Shown: positions 1-11,412 of the stretch, in pieces
Numbering within the stretch: position 1 is the stretch's first letter
Layout: every line of letters begins with the position of its first letter
Assembly: GCF_020520425.1 (NCBI RefSeq)
Contig: NC_079492.1
Location: 145,235,861-145,299,860 of the forward strand
Length of the DNA: 64,000 bases
Source: Spinacia oleracea
Lineage: Eukaryota > Streptophyta > Magnoliopsida > Caryophyllales > Amaranthaceae
Reading direction: 5' to 3'
The notes under the pieces: generated by a model
Seen by the model: only the letters and a program-made list of their open reading frames with translations
Told to the model about the DNA's origin: nothing
The model's database searches: none
Position numbers and translations under genes: made by a program

Positions 1-100
1 GAGAGATTAGCAGAAAATTCAGAACTCGTGTTAAGCTAAATGAAAGTCGAGCTCACAGGTTACAAATATAAGAGAAAAGTTGCCCAAACAAATGTCATAC

Positions 101-3100
101 CTGTGATATAGCCTCTTGCTGTGCTGAAGGCAATAACTTCAGGGCAAGTTGAGCGTCATCTCTAAGCTGCAAAATTAACAAACGAAGATAAACTCTCACA
201 CCATTAAATACAACACCTAAAATAACAGATTAGGGATCTAAAAGGAGGACCTGCAGGGTTTTCACACGGTTCCATAGTGGTGGCAAGTCTGCTAACAGTT
301 TCTTCACAGAAAGCTCAGGCGGTTTGGCATGTTTAAAGAAAGAATGCTTGAGTAGCTTCTCGGCAGTAGGCCGCTTTGCTGGATCTTTCACCAGACACAT
401 TGCAATCATTTCTTTAAAAGACTGATAAACAGCTACCAAATACTCCAGTTAGATGATTATATTTGCAGAATTGCAGTGAATAGAACAGTATAAGTATTAG
501 CTAATTAGGATATGAGGACCCAGAAACAATGTCGATTGATTAAGGGGGAAAAAAATTGTGCTTGTACAAAGTAAAACCCACAGGCTAAAGTTTGCACAAA
601 TAAGTGTGAAAAGAGGCCACATTTCATATTTCAAGTTAAGAAATCCAATACTTCCTCCATTTCTTAATAGATGCATCATACGGAAATGACACATGAACCA
701 AGGAGAAGGAGATAGAGTGTGGTATTTACATATTTGCCATATTACTGTCCCCTTTTTTAGAAACAAAGTTCAGGACAAGAAAGTAATTTTGCACACAATA
801 AGTTACTAAATGGAGAAATAATGCATTTATTGAGAAACATAATTAAAAGAAAAGGAATATGATGCATCTATTAAGAAACGGAGGAAGAAAATTTTAAGAA
901 GGTCAAGAAGACGCAAGTCGCGATGGTGTGACAAGTATTTAACCACATTACAGAGAGAAACATAAAACATAAAGTTCCTGACATGCGAAACGATTAACCT
1001 TTGAGAACTTTTTATCCCGGTCATGGTCAAGTCCTGGTGGAGCATTTTGTAAAGTCATAAGCAAAACCTAAAAATGAAATCACACAAGCGAAAGAAGTCA
1101 TAGTGAGCATCATGTTTTTTATACGAAGTATATAAGACCGCTGTGAACTGAACAAATAAAAAGTCAATACCTTCATATAAGGATATTTCGAGAAGGGTGC
1201 ATGACCATGAGCTAATTCAAGTGCAGTTATTCCAAATGACCATATGTCAGCCCTGAACAAGAAAAATGCACTCAGCAACATGTTCCAGTACATTAAGTTT
1301 TAATAATCTCACCATAAATACAAGTACAAGCCAACTAATAGAGCGGAAACTTTGGTTCCCTTAGAAGAAAATTCATCATTTTCAGTTCTTTACTCTGTTA
1401 ATAGAGTAATGTCTCATGCTGTTTGCACTCACTGCAGAGCTCAATGAAAGAAAAGGCAATGCCCTCCAGGTCCACAGAACATATATTGGAGGCATTTCAT
1501 TTGAAGACATTGAGGTAACTTTTGTCATTAATAAGGGGGCAGAAGATTTTACTTTTACAAATAATTCTGTTTTTAGATAAGTCTGCAATGGCCTTCAATT
1601 CAACTATTGGATTTGATATAGTAATTTCAGTTTAAATTTGAAACACATGCTTTAGCACCTCTTCCATATCTCTGGTAGTTTTCATGTGTTGGTCTTGAAA
1701 TTTCAACGTGTATGATATTAGTTGCATAAAGATCTTAGATTAATTTTACTATAGCAGTAATGTTAATTTTGAGAATTGTCAATAGAAAATCTAGTTTTCT
1801 AGTTTCCAGAAATCTCATTTTTAGTGTCAAAACAGCTTTGCTTTAAAGATAATTTTAGCACTTATATATTCTGGTGGCCGACACCAACAGTTCTACTTAA
1901 GTACTTCCTCAGTTCTTATTTAGTTGACACAGTTTGACAGAGAAACAAAGGGGATATTCTTAAGAGTTAAATGTAGAAAGAGAAAGAGATAAAGGAAAGA
2001 AAAGAAAAGCCAGGCCTTGAAGAGAATTGGTATAATCAAGAAGGAAACAAAAGCCCACTAACATAGCCCAAGTGAGGTTCCATCCTAAAACCAATTGGCA
2101 ATACGAGGAGTAGCCCACATAGGTTATAAACTAAAGTTCTTTCCTTCATTTTCCGAAGTGGGACACAATACTAACACTTATCTTCTATCAGTTATGTTTT
2201 AGCTTATTTAGCTAACTGCGGAAGGTATAAGGCTCCAGGCCTCTTGGAAAAATGAAAGATTGAATCAGATATTTCAGATCAATAATATCATATATTAAAG
2301 AGAGAAACCTGAGGTGACTGCAGTGAAATATACTAAACTTTAGGCTGCCATACTGAATTTTTCGGAAGGTATAAACTATAATAGTTAAATACAAGATCAT
2401 CCAAGCACCAGCATAATTGAATAACCCATTAGAATCCACTAGGGTGACCCCTTAATTCGTAACCCCTCCTATCATTTTCCTGTATTCATGTGTAAATGGT
2501 GTACAGGTGAATATAAAAAAACTCTACTTCTCCTATATATGCTTGAATGATGAATATGAGCTACATACTAATGTGTTAGGTGCAATTACTTGTTCAGTAC
2601 AGGGAAAGAAAATTTGTATTATAATACAAACAATAGACGTACTTGAAATTATATCCTTTTTCTGGTAGCATCACTTCAGGGGCCATCCTGGATAGAACAT
2701 AAAACATAGCACCAAAAGAGAATCAGTAAAAGGGAAACTTTCACGAACTGCAACAAACAATAAATAGACAAATTGTGCCAACTGATCCCACCAGCACGGA
2801 GTTCCAATAAATGTATTTCTCGACCGCTGCCTATCACCACTATCAAACATGCAAGCAGAAACACCAAAATCGGCAAGCTTCACAACCCCATTAGTATCAA
2901 GGAGGATGTTCCCAGCCTGCAATTAAGAAGTTGTATTAAAGTACTTACAATCATAGTCATAATTTACAATTGCACTGTATAAGCATTAATAAAACATAAG
3001 TAAACAACCTTAACATCACGATGAATATGTCCATGCTGATGGAGATACTCCAAAGCCTTGAGTGATTCTTTCAAGATGGAACAAATTACAGGTTCCTCAA

Positions 3101-4714
3101 ACCCATCAGGGTACGCTGTCTGCATCAAGTGTAAGCAAGAACCTTCAGCCATAAATGGCATAACAACCCAGAGGTTCCGATCCACGACAAATGAACAAAA
3201 TGCTCTGACAACATTTGCATGATCAATCAAACTCATCATTTGTGCCTCCCTCCTAATGTCATCCTGTATAAGAACGACGTTTTTGATAAACAAAGAGATA
3301 ATATTATATGCAAACTGCTAGCTTTTATATGCCTAAATAAAAGTGTTGTCAACAATACCGTTGTTCCAAGGCATTTATAGATGCTCATTGTTGAAATTAT
3401 AATAGAGATGAGAGAGGGGAAAGAATATAGAAAAATTATACTTCCTACGTTCCGTACATATCGCACCATTTGGTTTTTTACACTATTCACACTACAACTT
3501 TGGCCATTTTTTGTGATTCATACGTAAGTCATGTGGCCATGTGGGGTCATGTTAGATTCGTATAATCCTATTGATACATATTTTCTAAATATCAATTTTT
3601 TATAATTTTTACGTACACATAATTTGAGATATTAAGAGGAGTAAAAGTCAACCATGGTGCGATATTTATGGAACGGATGAAGTACTACTATTTCATATTT
3701 TCATTCAATCCAATTAATTAAGTTACATTAAAATACCTTTTATATGCTCATAAAACATACTTCACTATAACTCATTATAGCCCACTAACAATACACTAAT
3801 ATGAAGCACTAAATCCAACACTCAGTAACCACAAATGCAAAGCTCTCTATACTGAGAAAAGGAAGGACCGGTTTTTTGAATAAAGATAAATTTTCACTAC
3901 ACAGGCTACAATATTTTATATGGAGCCTTTTTTTTTTGGAAACAAAGAATAGTTCCAACTTCGGTTTACATTGGACCAAATCGGATGTCTTGCCAAATTA
4001 ACCTTAACTTTTTTTTCCTGTGAAGTTGTAGGACAGTTGATATTTCAATCTGCATTTTTCTTTGATTGTGTCCTCATCCCAAAGAGATAATATTATATGC
4101 AAACTGCTAGCTTTTATATGCCTAAATAAAAGTGTTGCAACAATACCGTTGTTCCAAGGCATTTATAGATGTTCAGTAGCCAACAAAGGCAAAGCATAGA
4201 AGTAAAACTTCTGATATGTTCAACAACTCTAAATAGTCCATTATAATAGCTAAAACGTTAATTCACACTGGAAAACAAAAGGAATTGTCATGCATGCAAC
4301 CAAACTGTAAACATTCATAATTACAGTCATCAGGCCTAATAGGCTATAATGAAACCAACAATATAGGAAAAGGCAAAACAGATCATAGCAATACACCAAA
4401 ATTAACACAAAAATTCAAAATTTGAAGTTATTGAACTACCTAGACTAGAGAATTCCCCAAAAATCCCTAAAAGTTCACAAATTGATGATCAAATTGGTCA
4501 ACAAAACAAATTAAAACACAGAAATTAACAAAAATCATACCAAATTACTATTGCATCGATCAAGATCCAAACACTTGATAGCAACGACCTCGTTATAAGG
4601 AACATAGATCGCTCGGAAAACCGTCGCACTTGCACCATATCCAATTTCCTCCAGAAGCTTATAGTCATTGGCGTTGACGGAATAACTCCGTTTACCATGT
4701 CCAGACTTCCCCAT
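101..4714 (-). CDS. STE20/GCK-like Ser/Thr protein kinase, 5' part (3' end off window)
   Basis: Eight exons fit in phase (minus strand): 4541-4714, 3009-3263, 2792-2916, 2643-2687, 1171-1252, 999-1067, 251-421 and 101-166, giving 329 codons before the left edge. The start gives [20 protein letters not shown]. Kinase landmarks are visible: glycine loop GYGASATV (about 27-34), VAIK lysine (about 48), HRDVK (139-143), DFG (159-161), the GTPCWMAPE activation segment (to 189), and a final HSFFKHAKP region followed by [17 protein letters not shown]. That tail after the kinase domain is typical of plant STE20/germinal-centre kinases related to the OSR1/SPAK/Fray group and BLUS1. All catalytic residues I can see are present, so it should be active. 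The substrate is unknown. The C-terminal regulatory half lies beyond position 1. Introns carry MITEs (651-887, 3441-3682) and a local duplication. Confidence 0.9.
651..887. mobile_element. Stowaway-type MITE in kinase intron
   Basis: A 237-bp element whose ends are inverted copies (CTTCCTCCATTTCTTAATAG at the left, its complement ending CGGAGGAAG at the right). A TA precedes it; the right-hand TA has changed to AA. The outer 30 bases match the element at 19500-19759, so both belong to one subfamily. Confidence 0.75.
3291..3383. repeat. Direct duplication in kinase intron 1, copy A
   Basis: About 93 bp starting CAAAGAGATAATATTATATG recurs almost exactly at 4080-4171, with a small indel near AGTGTTGTCAACA/AGTGTTGCAACA. 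The two copies flank the MITE at 3441-3682. The segment duplicated with the MITE-bearing DNA between the copies, or was copied to the second site. Confidence 0.9.
3441..3682. mobile_element. Stowaway-type MITE in kinase intron 1
   Basis: A 242-bp element with ~28-bp terminal inverted repeats (CTTCCTACGTTCCGTACATA at the left, matching the complement of the right end ATTTATGGAACGGATGAAG), flanked by TA on both sides. No coding capacity. Confidence 0.85.
4080..4171. repeat. Direct duplication in kinase intron 1, copy B
   Basis: Second copy of the segment at 3291-3383, in the same orientation, ~700 bp further from the exon 2 side. It ends at GGCATTTATAGATG in both copies. Confidence 0.9.
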
Positions 4715-5667
4715 ACCCTAAAACCGATCAGAAAACCACTGAATTTCCAACTCCAAAATCACCGCTGGATTTCAAAATCAAAAACCAAAAAATACAACCA
4801 GGGTATAAAATTATATATATACTCTCCTGTTAGGGTTGTTCAGAGTTTTATTTAAACATAAACCAAATCGTGTCGCGTTTCACCCCTACTGTTGATGATG
4901 AATACCTAGTAGGCCAGTACTACTCTCTTAAAAAAACAGTACTAGGATATTACGATTAGTTTATTAGATTTTGCCCTTATAAATAATAGTAATAATAACG
5001 TATAATTTACCTTTTTTTTAACGCTAAACATGTCTGAAAGTTTATTAACTTTATTATATTATATAGAGTACCAAAATGATTATTATATTAAAATAATTAT
5101 TCAATTACAACCAAAATTAAAACATATAATTAACACATAATCAAAACGAAAAAGAAATAAAAATATTTATTTTCAGCATAATAAACGAAAAGGAAAAAAT
5201 CAAAGTTTGAAATGTCGCGCTCCTACACAGGAAAGCGTTTCTACAAATGTCTACATGCCACATGACGCTCTTCATCAATCCATAAATCAATGTCATTAAT
5301 CCACTTTCATCTGAAAAATGAGAAATATAGTTTGCATAAGATGTGAACCTGCAACCTTTAATTTCAACACCAGAGCATTATCCAATTGGGCTATGAGTTT
5401 TTACATGTTAATTAATATTAATGCAATACAGAATAATTATCTCGTGAAAAAAATTCAACATAAAATAATTAAAGAATATAATAATTAATTGTTATTCACA
5501 TAATAATTTGGGGCATCACTCGAACCAAAAATAATACTATTATTCCATATAATTATATAAAGCCCTGTTTTTTTTTTTTTTTTTTGCTTAATTTCAGTTT
5601 CAGAGTTATTTTTCAGTTCAGTTTAGTTCACGAGCATTCAGTTCAGTTCAATTCAATTCAATTCAAC

Positions 5668-5734
5668 TTATTATTATTACTAATTATATATTATTATTAT
5701 TATAATAATAATATATAATTAGTAATAATAATAA
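5668..5734. repeat. Near-perfect AT-only palindrome
   Basis: Two 33-bp arms (around ATAATATATAATTAGTAATA) are exact reverse complements separated by one base at 5701. The DNA can form a long cruciform or hairpin. It follows a T-run and a TTCAGTTCAG-rich stretch that resemble the inner part of the 'GGCCCTGTTC' MITE family seen elsewhere here, so it may be the core of such an element. Confidence 0.85.
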
Positions 5735-6145
5735 CAATAATAATTATTATTATTATATTACTATTATATTATTCTTTATTATTAACTTATTATTTATTAC
5801 TTATTAATCCCTCTGTCCGGAATTATTCTCCCCGCTTTGACTGACTCATGCTTTTAAGCAATATTATTGTCTTCATATTTAATTAATTATTTTCCCCTTT
5901 CTATATATAAACTATATATTGAGTATATGACAAGTAATTTTATTATTCATTTATTATGTCAAGAATCTAAAATAATGTTTAGATTATTGATTTGAAGAAT
6001 ATTGTAACATTTTAACATGTAAAGAATTACAATACTCCACAATATTACTGAATACTCCAGATTTTAGCCCATGTGATGCACGGATAATTATTAAATGGTT
6101 AAGTTAAAATAAACCTGTTATATATACCAACTGCTATATTTTATA

Positions 6146-6414
6146 CTACCTCCGTTCCTAAAAGTTCTTTACGCTTTCCGTTTTAGTCCGTTCCTGAAAG
6201 TTCTTTACACTCCTACTTTATTCCATTTTTACTCTTATTTGGCCCACCATAACTTACCCACTCACATACTTAATATTAGTTTCCACCCACTCACATTGTT
6301 GGACAATTTATAGCCACTCATTTTCCATTTGTTACCCCACCATCACATGTTCACCAAAATTCCTTAATTACCGTGCAAATAGTAACCGTAAAGATCATTT
6401 AGGAACGGAGGTAG
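6146..6414. mobile_element. Stowaway-type MITE
   Basis: A 269-bp element with inverted ends CTACCTCCGTTCCTAAA / TTTAGGAACGGAGGTAG and TA on each side (6144-6145, 6415-6416). An internal half-copy of the left end (TCCGTTCCTGAAAGTTCTTT) lies ~40 bp inside. Confidence 0.85.
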
Positions 6415-6425
6415 TATATAGGAGT

Positions 6426-6893
6426 AGATTAGATTAGTTTTTGATTTTTGATTGAATTTCATTTTAGATTTATTTTTTAATTATTATACTGTTTGACTTT
6501 GGATGAAGTTGTATATGCGTAATATTAGTAATTAATCAATAAAAATATCTATGTGACATCTAATTATTTATCTACGTGGCACTCGACGTTTTAAATTCAA
6601 AAATAAATTTGAAATTTTATTTTTTATTGGCCAAAACCATTATATTTCTTATGTGGCACTTTAATATTGGATTAGTTTTTGGATCGAATTTTATTTAAGA
6701 TTAGTGTTTGATTTTGGATGAATTTTATTTTAGATTTAATTTTAAATTATTAGAGTGTTTGATTTTGGATGGAGTTGTATATATTAGTAATTAATTAATT
6801 AAAATATTTATGTGGCACCTAATTTTTAATTCAAAAATAAATAAGAAATCTAATATTCCATTGGCCGAACCATCAGAGTTCCTACGTGGCGCT
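6426..6893. repeat. Two-copy tandem repeat, ~235 bp unit
   Basis: Units at about 6426-6660 and 6668-6893 share the order ATTAGTTTTTG, TGGATG.AGTTGTATAT, ATTAGTAATTAAT, TATGTG(A/G)CA and TTTTTATTGGCC/TTCCATTGGCC. They are clearly diverged, so the duplication is not recent. No coding potential seen. Confidence 0.65.
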
Positions 6894-7369
6894 CTAATAA
6901 TTCAGCAAATATGCTACATTTATATATGTAATATTAGATTCTCTAATATTACATTATACTCCGTGTGTTACTAATAATTATAATTCTCCAAAGTATCAAA
7001 ATTCTCTCAATCTCAATAAATAAATTTATGCCTTTCTAAAACCTAAATCTCCAAAAGCACCTTGATTTGCAAATATGTATCCCAACTGATCAAGTTTGGA
7101 ATTTTTGAGGTTGGATCTTTATTCCAGAAGAATTGTACATACATTTGTATAACTTTTTCTTTACTGAGTTAGGGGTGCAAAGTTTTGCAATTTTTTTAGT
7201 GTGCTTTAGAAGCTAAATTTGAATGAGTTAAGATTGATCTTCCTAAATGAGAAAGAGAGTTAGCTTTCTACTTAACTAACAGGTTTTGAATAAAAGAGAT
7301 TTTATTTGCCGTCTCATATGTAAAAATGAAGGGGATCTTCATGCGAGAAGCGGAGTAACTCAATTGATC

Positions 7370-7560
7370 TTTTGGCCATTCACGCAATAAAAGTTAAGTT
7401 GTCTAGCTAAGAGTTATGCGTACAAAAATAAGAGGTATGAAGACAGTGGATCTCCTTGTCTTAGTCCGGGTGGAATTGGTTTGAACGGAATTCTTAATAC
7501 CTTGTTGATGTTGTATTAAGATCTAATTTCCTCACCTGATGTTGTGGAATGCGACGGTCT
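7370..7560 (-). pseudogene. LINE reverse transcriptase fragment
   Basis: On the minus strand, 7441-7490 reads PPGLRQGDPLSSY, the conserved reverse-transcriptase motif of plant L1-type LINEs. A stop codon follows within about 10 codons, and the upstream sequence is too decayed to align by eye. A short dead scrap of a non-LTR element. Confidence 0.65.
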
Positions 7561-8197
7561 TTGAAGATTCTGAAATTGAGTGTTGAAAAGTTCATGATTA
7601 AAGTTGATACGGGACGTCTGAGTTGAAAAATAATAGGAGGATGGAGGTATATGGTTTGAGAAGTTATAGTCTCATAGATGAGTCTAAAGAGTAAAGCCAG
7701 TGGATAATAAAAAATAATTAGTCATCAAATAAAATAACATTTCTCTCTCTTACTTCGTATATTTTACTCATGACCATCCCGACCATTAACCCTCGATGGT
7801 CGATGGATGACTAATTAAATTTAGTCATCTTTTTCTCTTTTCTACTTTTATCCTACCCATACCAAAATAAAGAAATAAAAAATAAACAATCTTATTTTCA
7901 CCCGTCTTCTCTCACTCCATGCTCAAGAATTAGTTTTGATCATGGCATGACCACGTCATACTTCTTTCTCTTCCTTACTTCTTATCTATCTTATTTCTTT
8001 ATTGCTTTTAATGTTCTCTTCCTCCTCGTGACTAATCCATGACCAATGATTGGGATGAACAACTAGGTTTGACTGAGGGATGAACAACTAGGTTTGACTG
8101 AGGTTGTAAGAATTTTAACAAAAACGTAATACTTGACAGAAGAATAACTAATCAAAGTCATGTAATACTCATTGTCACAATTCACAACAATTATTAA

Positions 8198-8273
8198 GGC
8201 CCTGTTCTCTCTCCGATAAGTTCAGTCCACACAATTATTTGGTTCAGAGATTTTCAGTCCAAAAGAACATGCC
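8198..8273. mobile_element. Short MITE of the GGCCCTGTTC family
   Basis: A 76-bp stretch beginning GGCCCTGTTCT and ending AGAACATGCC, with TTCAGTCC motifs inside. The same kind of end (ctgttc...gaacag) marks several insertions in the YSL introns. hAT-like by its ends; the superfamily is not proven. Confidence 0.55.
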
Positions 8274-8485
8274 TAACCCAACTAATAAGGTCTTGATTTA
8301 GCAATTAAGACCGAAGATTTGTGTACAATAAGTCACATGTTCAAATGTCTCCTTCCCCATCTCTAATTCAATCAATGTACTAGCATCATGAGTAGAGAGA
8401 CAAGCACAAGTGTCCTCAATTCCTCATATGCTTCCCATACATACAGCATACGAGTACTTATACAACCAAATGTCGAAGGCCCAAG

Positions 8486-8607
8486 AGAGTGATGAATAGT
8501 TCAATTGGTTAGAGCTTCCATCCCGGTTTCAGATAATCCTGGGATCGATTCTCATCCCCGCCCTTCTAACTCATTTGCACCCGGAAAAAAAAAAAAAAAA
8601 AAAAAAA
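8486..8607 (+). mobile_element. tRNA-derived SINE with perfect target duplication
   Basis: 122 bp with an A-box-like stretch (TTCAATTGGTTAGAGC), a B-box-like stretch (GGGATCGATTC) and a 3' poly-A run of over 20. It is flanked by an exact 13-bp target duplication, TCGAAGGCCCAAG, at 8473-8485 and 8608-8620. The perfect duplication and long A-tail indicate a recent insertion. It is not a tRNA gene: only the left part resembles tRNA and there is no clover-leaf 3' half. Confidence 0.88.
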
Positions 8608-8968
8608 TCGAAGGCCCAAGGATAGGATTTAGCATCCTTATCTGGCCAGGATGTAAAATTATGTTGAAAGAATCTTTCTTAGTACAAAAAGGCAAATTGC
8701 AATTTTACGAAAAATAATATACTCCGTACATGTCTTCTTCTTGGAAAGAAGCTTATGTCTTACTACAAGGTACTCTGTGTAGCTTACTGAATATATACAG
8801 AAACACACACAGAGACAATCAGACAAACTTAAAAAATGGAGTACTCCGCAATAACTTGATTAACTTGCACCACAAATCAGTACGCTCGGAGAAATATGGA
8901 ACTTTATAATTAGAGAATCTGCAACAGTTGATACTGATATTGTACTCACATTTGAGTTCCGACTTAAT

Positions 8969-9210
8969 TGTTAGAATTGAGGAAATAGGAAGAAGAAAGG
9001 AAGAAGAAAGCAAGAAGCCATTGTTGAGCCTTGGAAGCTCGTGAGCTTTGAGAGAAAAACTAAAGACTACATTTTATTAATTGTGTTATTTATGAGAATA
9101 ATACAAGCTTAGGTATTTATACTAACATATGTACAAGTTAGTATCTAGTAACAAACTTCCTAAACTAAGGAAACAAACTAACAACTTATACTACAGTATA
9201 AGTTCCAACA
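8969..9210 (-). repeat. 3' LTR of the compact element
   Basis: 242 bp, same length and apparently same sequence as 11171-11412. It starts TGTTAGAATTGAGG and ends AAGTTCCAACA on the plus strand. Confidence 0.9.
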
Positions 9211-9699
9211 CCCCCCCTCAAACTGAAAATGGTGTTAAACATTTTCAGTTTGAAATCATGAAATGAAGCAGTTGTTTCTCGGTTGCTCCTCTTGGCGATG
9301 AGAACTGCAGCCACAACATCTGGAATACTGTCAACGGGAGGTATCTGAAGTTTTGAACACTGCACCTTTGTGTTTCTTCAACACTTAGCATCTGAAAACT
9401 GTTATGTGAATCCATGGTTGTTTCCTGACCATGACCAACAACTTGACTGATGAGAACACCACCAGAATACTTCATACAAATGGAACTACCAATCAGAATA
9501 ATTTGGTTGAACTAACCACCATGAATCAGCTTCCTGCTCCAAAATACACCATTGATCATTAACCAATCACACACATACACCGTAACTCCAATGTGAAGAA
9601 TGAAGGATAATGTGTTTGAGAGGAAAAGAATGAGAAATTCAGCTATGAAAAATAAAGCTGAAGATAGAAATTGATCAAAAAAGAAACAATTTGAGAATG

Positions 9700-9965
9700 A
9701 CCCTTTGGGTCTTTTGAGAATTGACCACTTTGGGTCGAAACTGACCACTGTGGGTCGGAAAGAGGACCACCGTGGGTCTGAAAATGACCTCCATGGGTCG
9801 GATAGAATGAGCCACAATGGGTCTCATCAAAAGAAAGATCACAATGGATCATGAAATTGATCTTTACGGATCAATGAGAAAGGACCTCTATGGGTCACAA
9901 AATGAACCTCAACCTCTGTTGGGTCATCACAAAAATAAAACCTCAACCTCTGTTGGGTCACAAAC
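9700..9965. repeat. Degenerate TGGGTC-phased repeats inside the LTR element
   Basis: About ten irregular ~24-30-bp units, each with GACC...(T/A)GGGTC (for example GACCACTTTGGGTCG, GACCACTGTGGGTCG, GACCTCCATGGGTCG), ending in two near-copies of CTCAACCTCTGTTGGGTCA. Each unit is a small inverted pair (GACC/GGTC), so the transcript could fold into a row of short stems. Confidence 0.7.
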
Positions 9966-11170
9966 AAACTTCAACACCAAAAAAAAAATTCAATGTTATT
10001 GGCAATAAATCAAGCCAACATTCAACAACCACCTCTGTTATCTGCAGGACTGACATAAGAACCACCATTTCAAATCACATACAACACCCATACTCGTATG
10101 ATTTCATCTTGGAGGACAATTTGACATAAGTCACAAAGAATCCTCCAATGAAAGTACTACCTACAATAAACGCTTCTTTGAATTCTCCAGCATGAACTTC
10201 TACTTCTGCTATCCCTAAAACCAATACTCCACCATCATCCAACAATACACTCACACTTCAATTCAATGTCCAGTCAAGAACTACCCAAATCGGACATGAA
10301 CCAGAACTTCAAACTACAATAACATCTTAGAACAACATCCAATTGGAAGCCAATGAACATTCAAAACCAATTGGAAATAAACTGATGCAGTTGACATTTC
10401 TTAAACCTCAGCTCAAGCATATGTTACCCGGACTAACAAAACATATCAATTAATTTGCAGAAGGTTTAGAAACCCAGTTTTGGGAGATGAAATTGAAGTT
10501 GGTTTTCTTTGGGAGTTTGGTTGAGGAGAGAGAGAGTTTTCAGGTGAAGGACAAAACTAAGCAACATCATTGGCAGGGGAAGCAGTAGAAGCCAAGAAAT
10601 CAACCAATTAAACAGAGAATCACTCAAATAATGTGAAACTTTATTCAACTCGCAATTAAAGAAGGTAAGCAAGGAGATCAAGAAATCAAACCAAGAACGC
10701 TCCAAACAACGTACGAACTCAAGAATCGTAATCCACTACCTTGAATTCTCCAAGAGTTTCCTCAATGGCAGCGAAGATCTTGATGATGATTTCGCGCCTT
10801 TGATTGTGAAAAAATGGTGTTACGGGTGGCAGTGGAGGCGGCAGTAACTATTCATCTTCCTCTGGTTATCGCCGGCGAGGAATAATTGACGAAACGCTTG
10901 CGATTAATTCCAGTAGTAAGATTCTAGAACCCTAAAATTTGGGAAAAACTCAAGAATCATAAAATTGTTTGATTCAAGGTTCTAAAGAAGATTTGTGAGC
11001 GATTTTAGAAGATATTAGGGCGAATTAAAGCCCTAATTCGTCGAATTAAGACCCAATTCGAGCAAAATTTCGGAGCAGAAAATTTTTGGGGAAAAAGAAA
11101 TTGATGAGTTGATTTGAACAAAAAAATTATGCGGAATTGAAGAGCCGGGATCGTTCCCGCTCTGATACCA

Positions 11171-11412
11171 TGTTAGAATTGAGGAAATAGGAAGAAGAAA
11201 GGAAGAAGAAAGCAAGAAGCCATTGTTGAGCCTTGGAAGCTCGTGAGCTTTGAGAGAAAAACTAAAGACTACATTTTATTAATTGTGTTATTTATGAGAA
11301 TAATACAAGCTTAGGTATTTATACTAACATATGTACAAGTTAGTATCTAGTAACAAACTTCCTAAACTAAGGAAACAAACTAACAACTTATACTACAGTA
11401 TAAGTTCCAACA
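11171..11412 (-). repeat. 5' LTR of the compact element
   Basis: 242-bp LTR next to the primer-binding site. TTAAT follows at 11413-11417. Confidence 0.9.

Larger units (their letters stand above)
4860..8480. other. Gene-free AT-rich intergenic region
   Basis: I see no host gene here. It holds an AT palindrome (5668-5734), a MITE (6146-6414), a two-copy tandem repeat (6426-6893), a LINE reverse-transcriptase scrap (about 7370-7560), a 76-bp MITE (8198-8273), and tRNA-like SINE scraps near 5330-5405 (minus) and 8285-8370. The motif TTAGCCCATGTGATGCACGG at 6064 resembles GC-rich motifs near some Helitron ends, but no full element could be closed. Confidence 0.6.
8969..11412 (-). mobile_element. 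Compact non-autonomous LTR retrotransposon, looks whole
   Basis: A 2,444-bp element read on the minus strand, with 242-bp LTRs at 8969-9210 and 11171-11412. Both are TG...CA bounded and appear identical by eye, and a TTAAT 5-bp target duplication flanks the element. Just inside the 5' LTR (complement of about 11150-11170) is TGGTATCAGAGC, the usual initiator-methionine tRNA primer site of plant Copia-type elements. A purine-rich tract (complement of CCCCCCCTCAAA at 9211-9222) precedes the 3' LTR. The interior shows no gag or pol, so it must depend on another element. Size and structure fit a TRIM/small LARD-like element. Matching LTRs argue for a very young insertion. Confidence 0.9.

Noticed and set aside
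6042-6120. Helitron end suggested by GATGCACGG-type motif
   Set aside because: No matching TC start, 3' hairpin and CTRR end could be paired, so no element boundary can be supported.
8486-8607. Possible tRNA gene (A- and B-box-like motifs)
   Set aside because: No complete clover leaf; poly-A tail and target duplication show a SINE.
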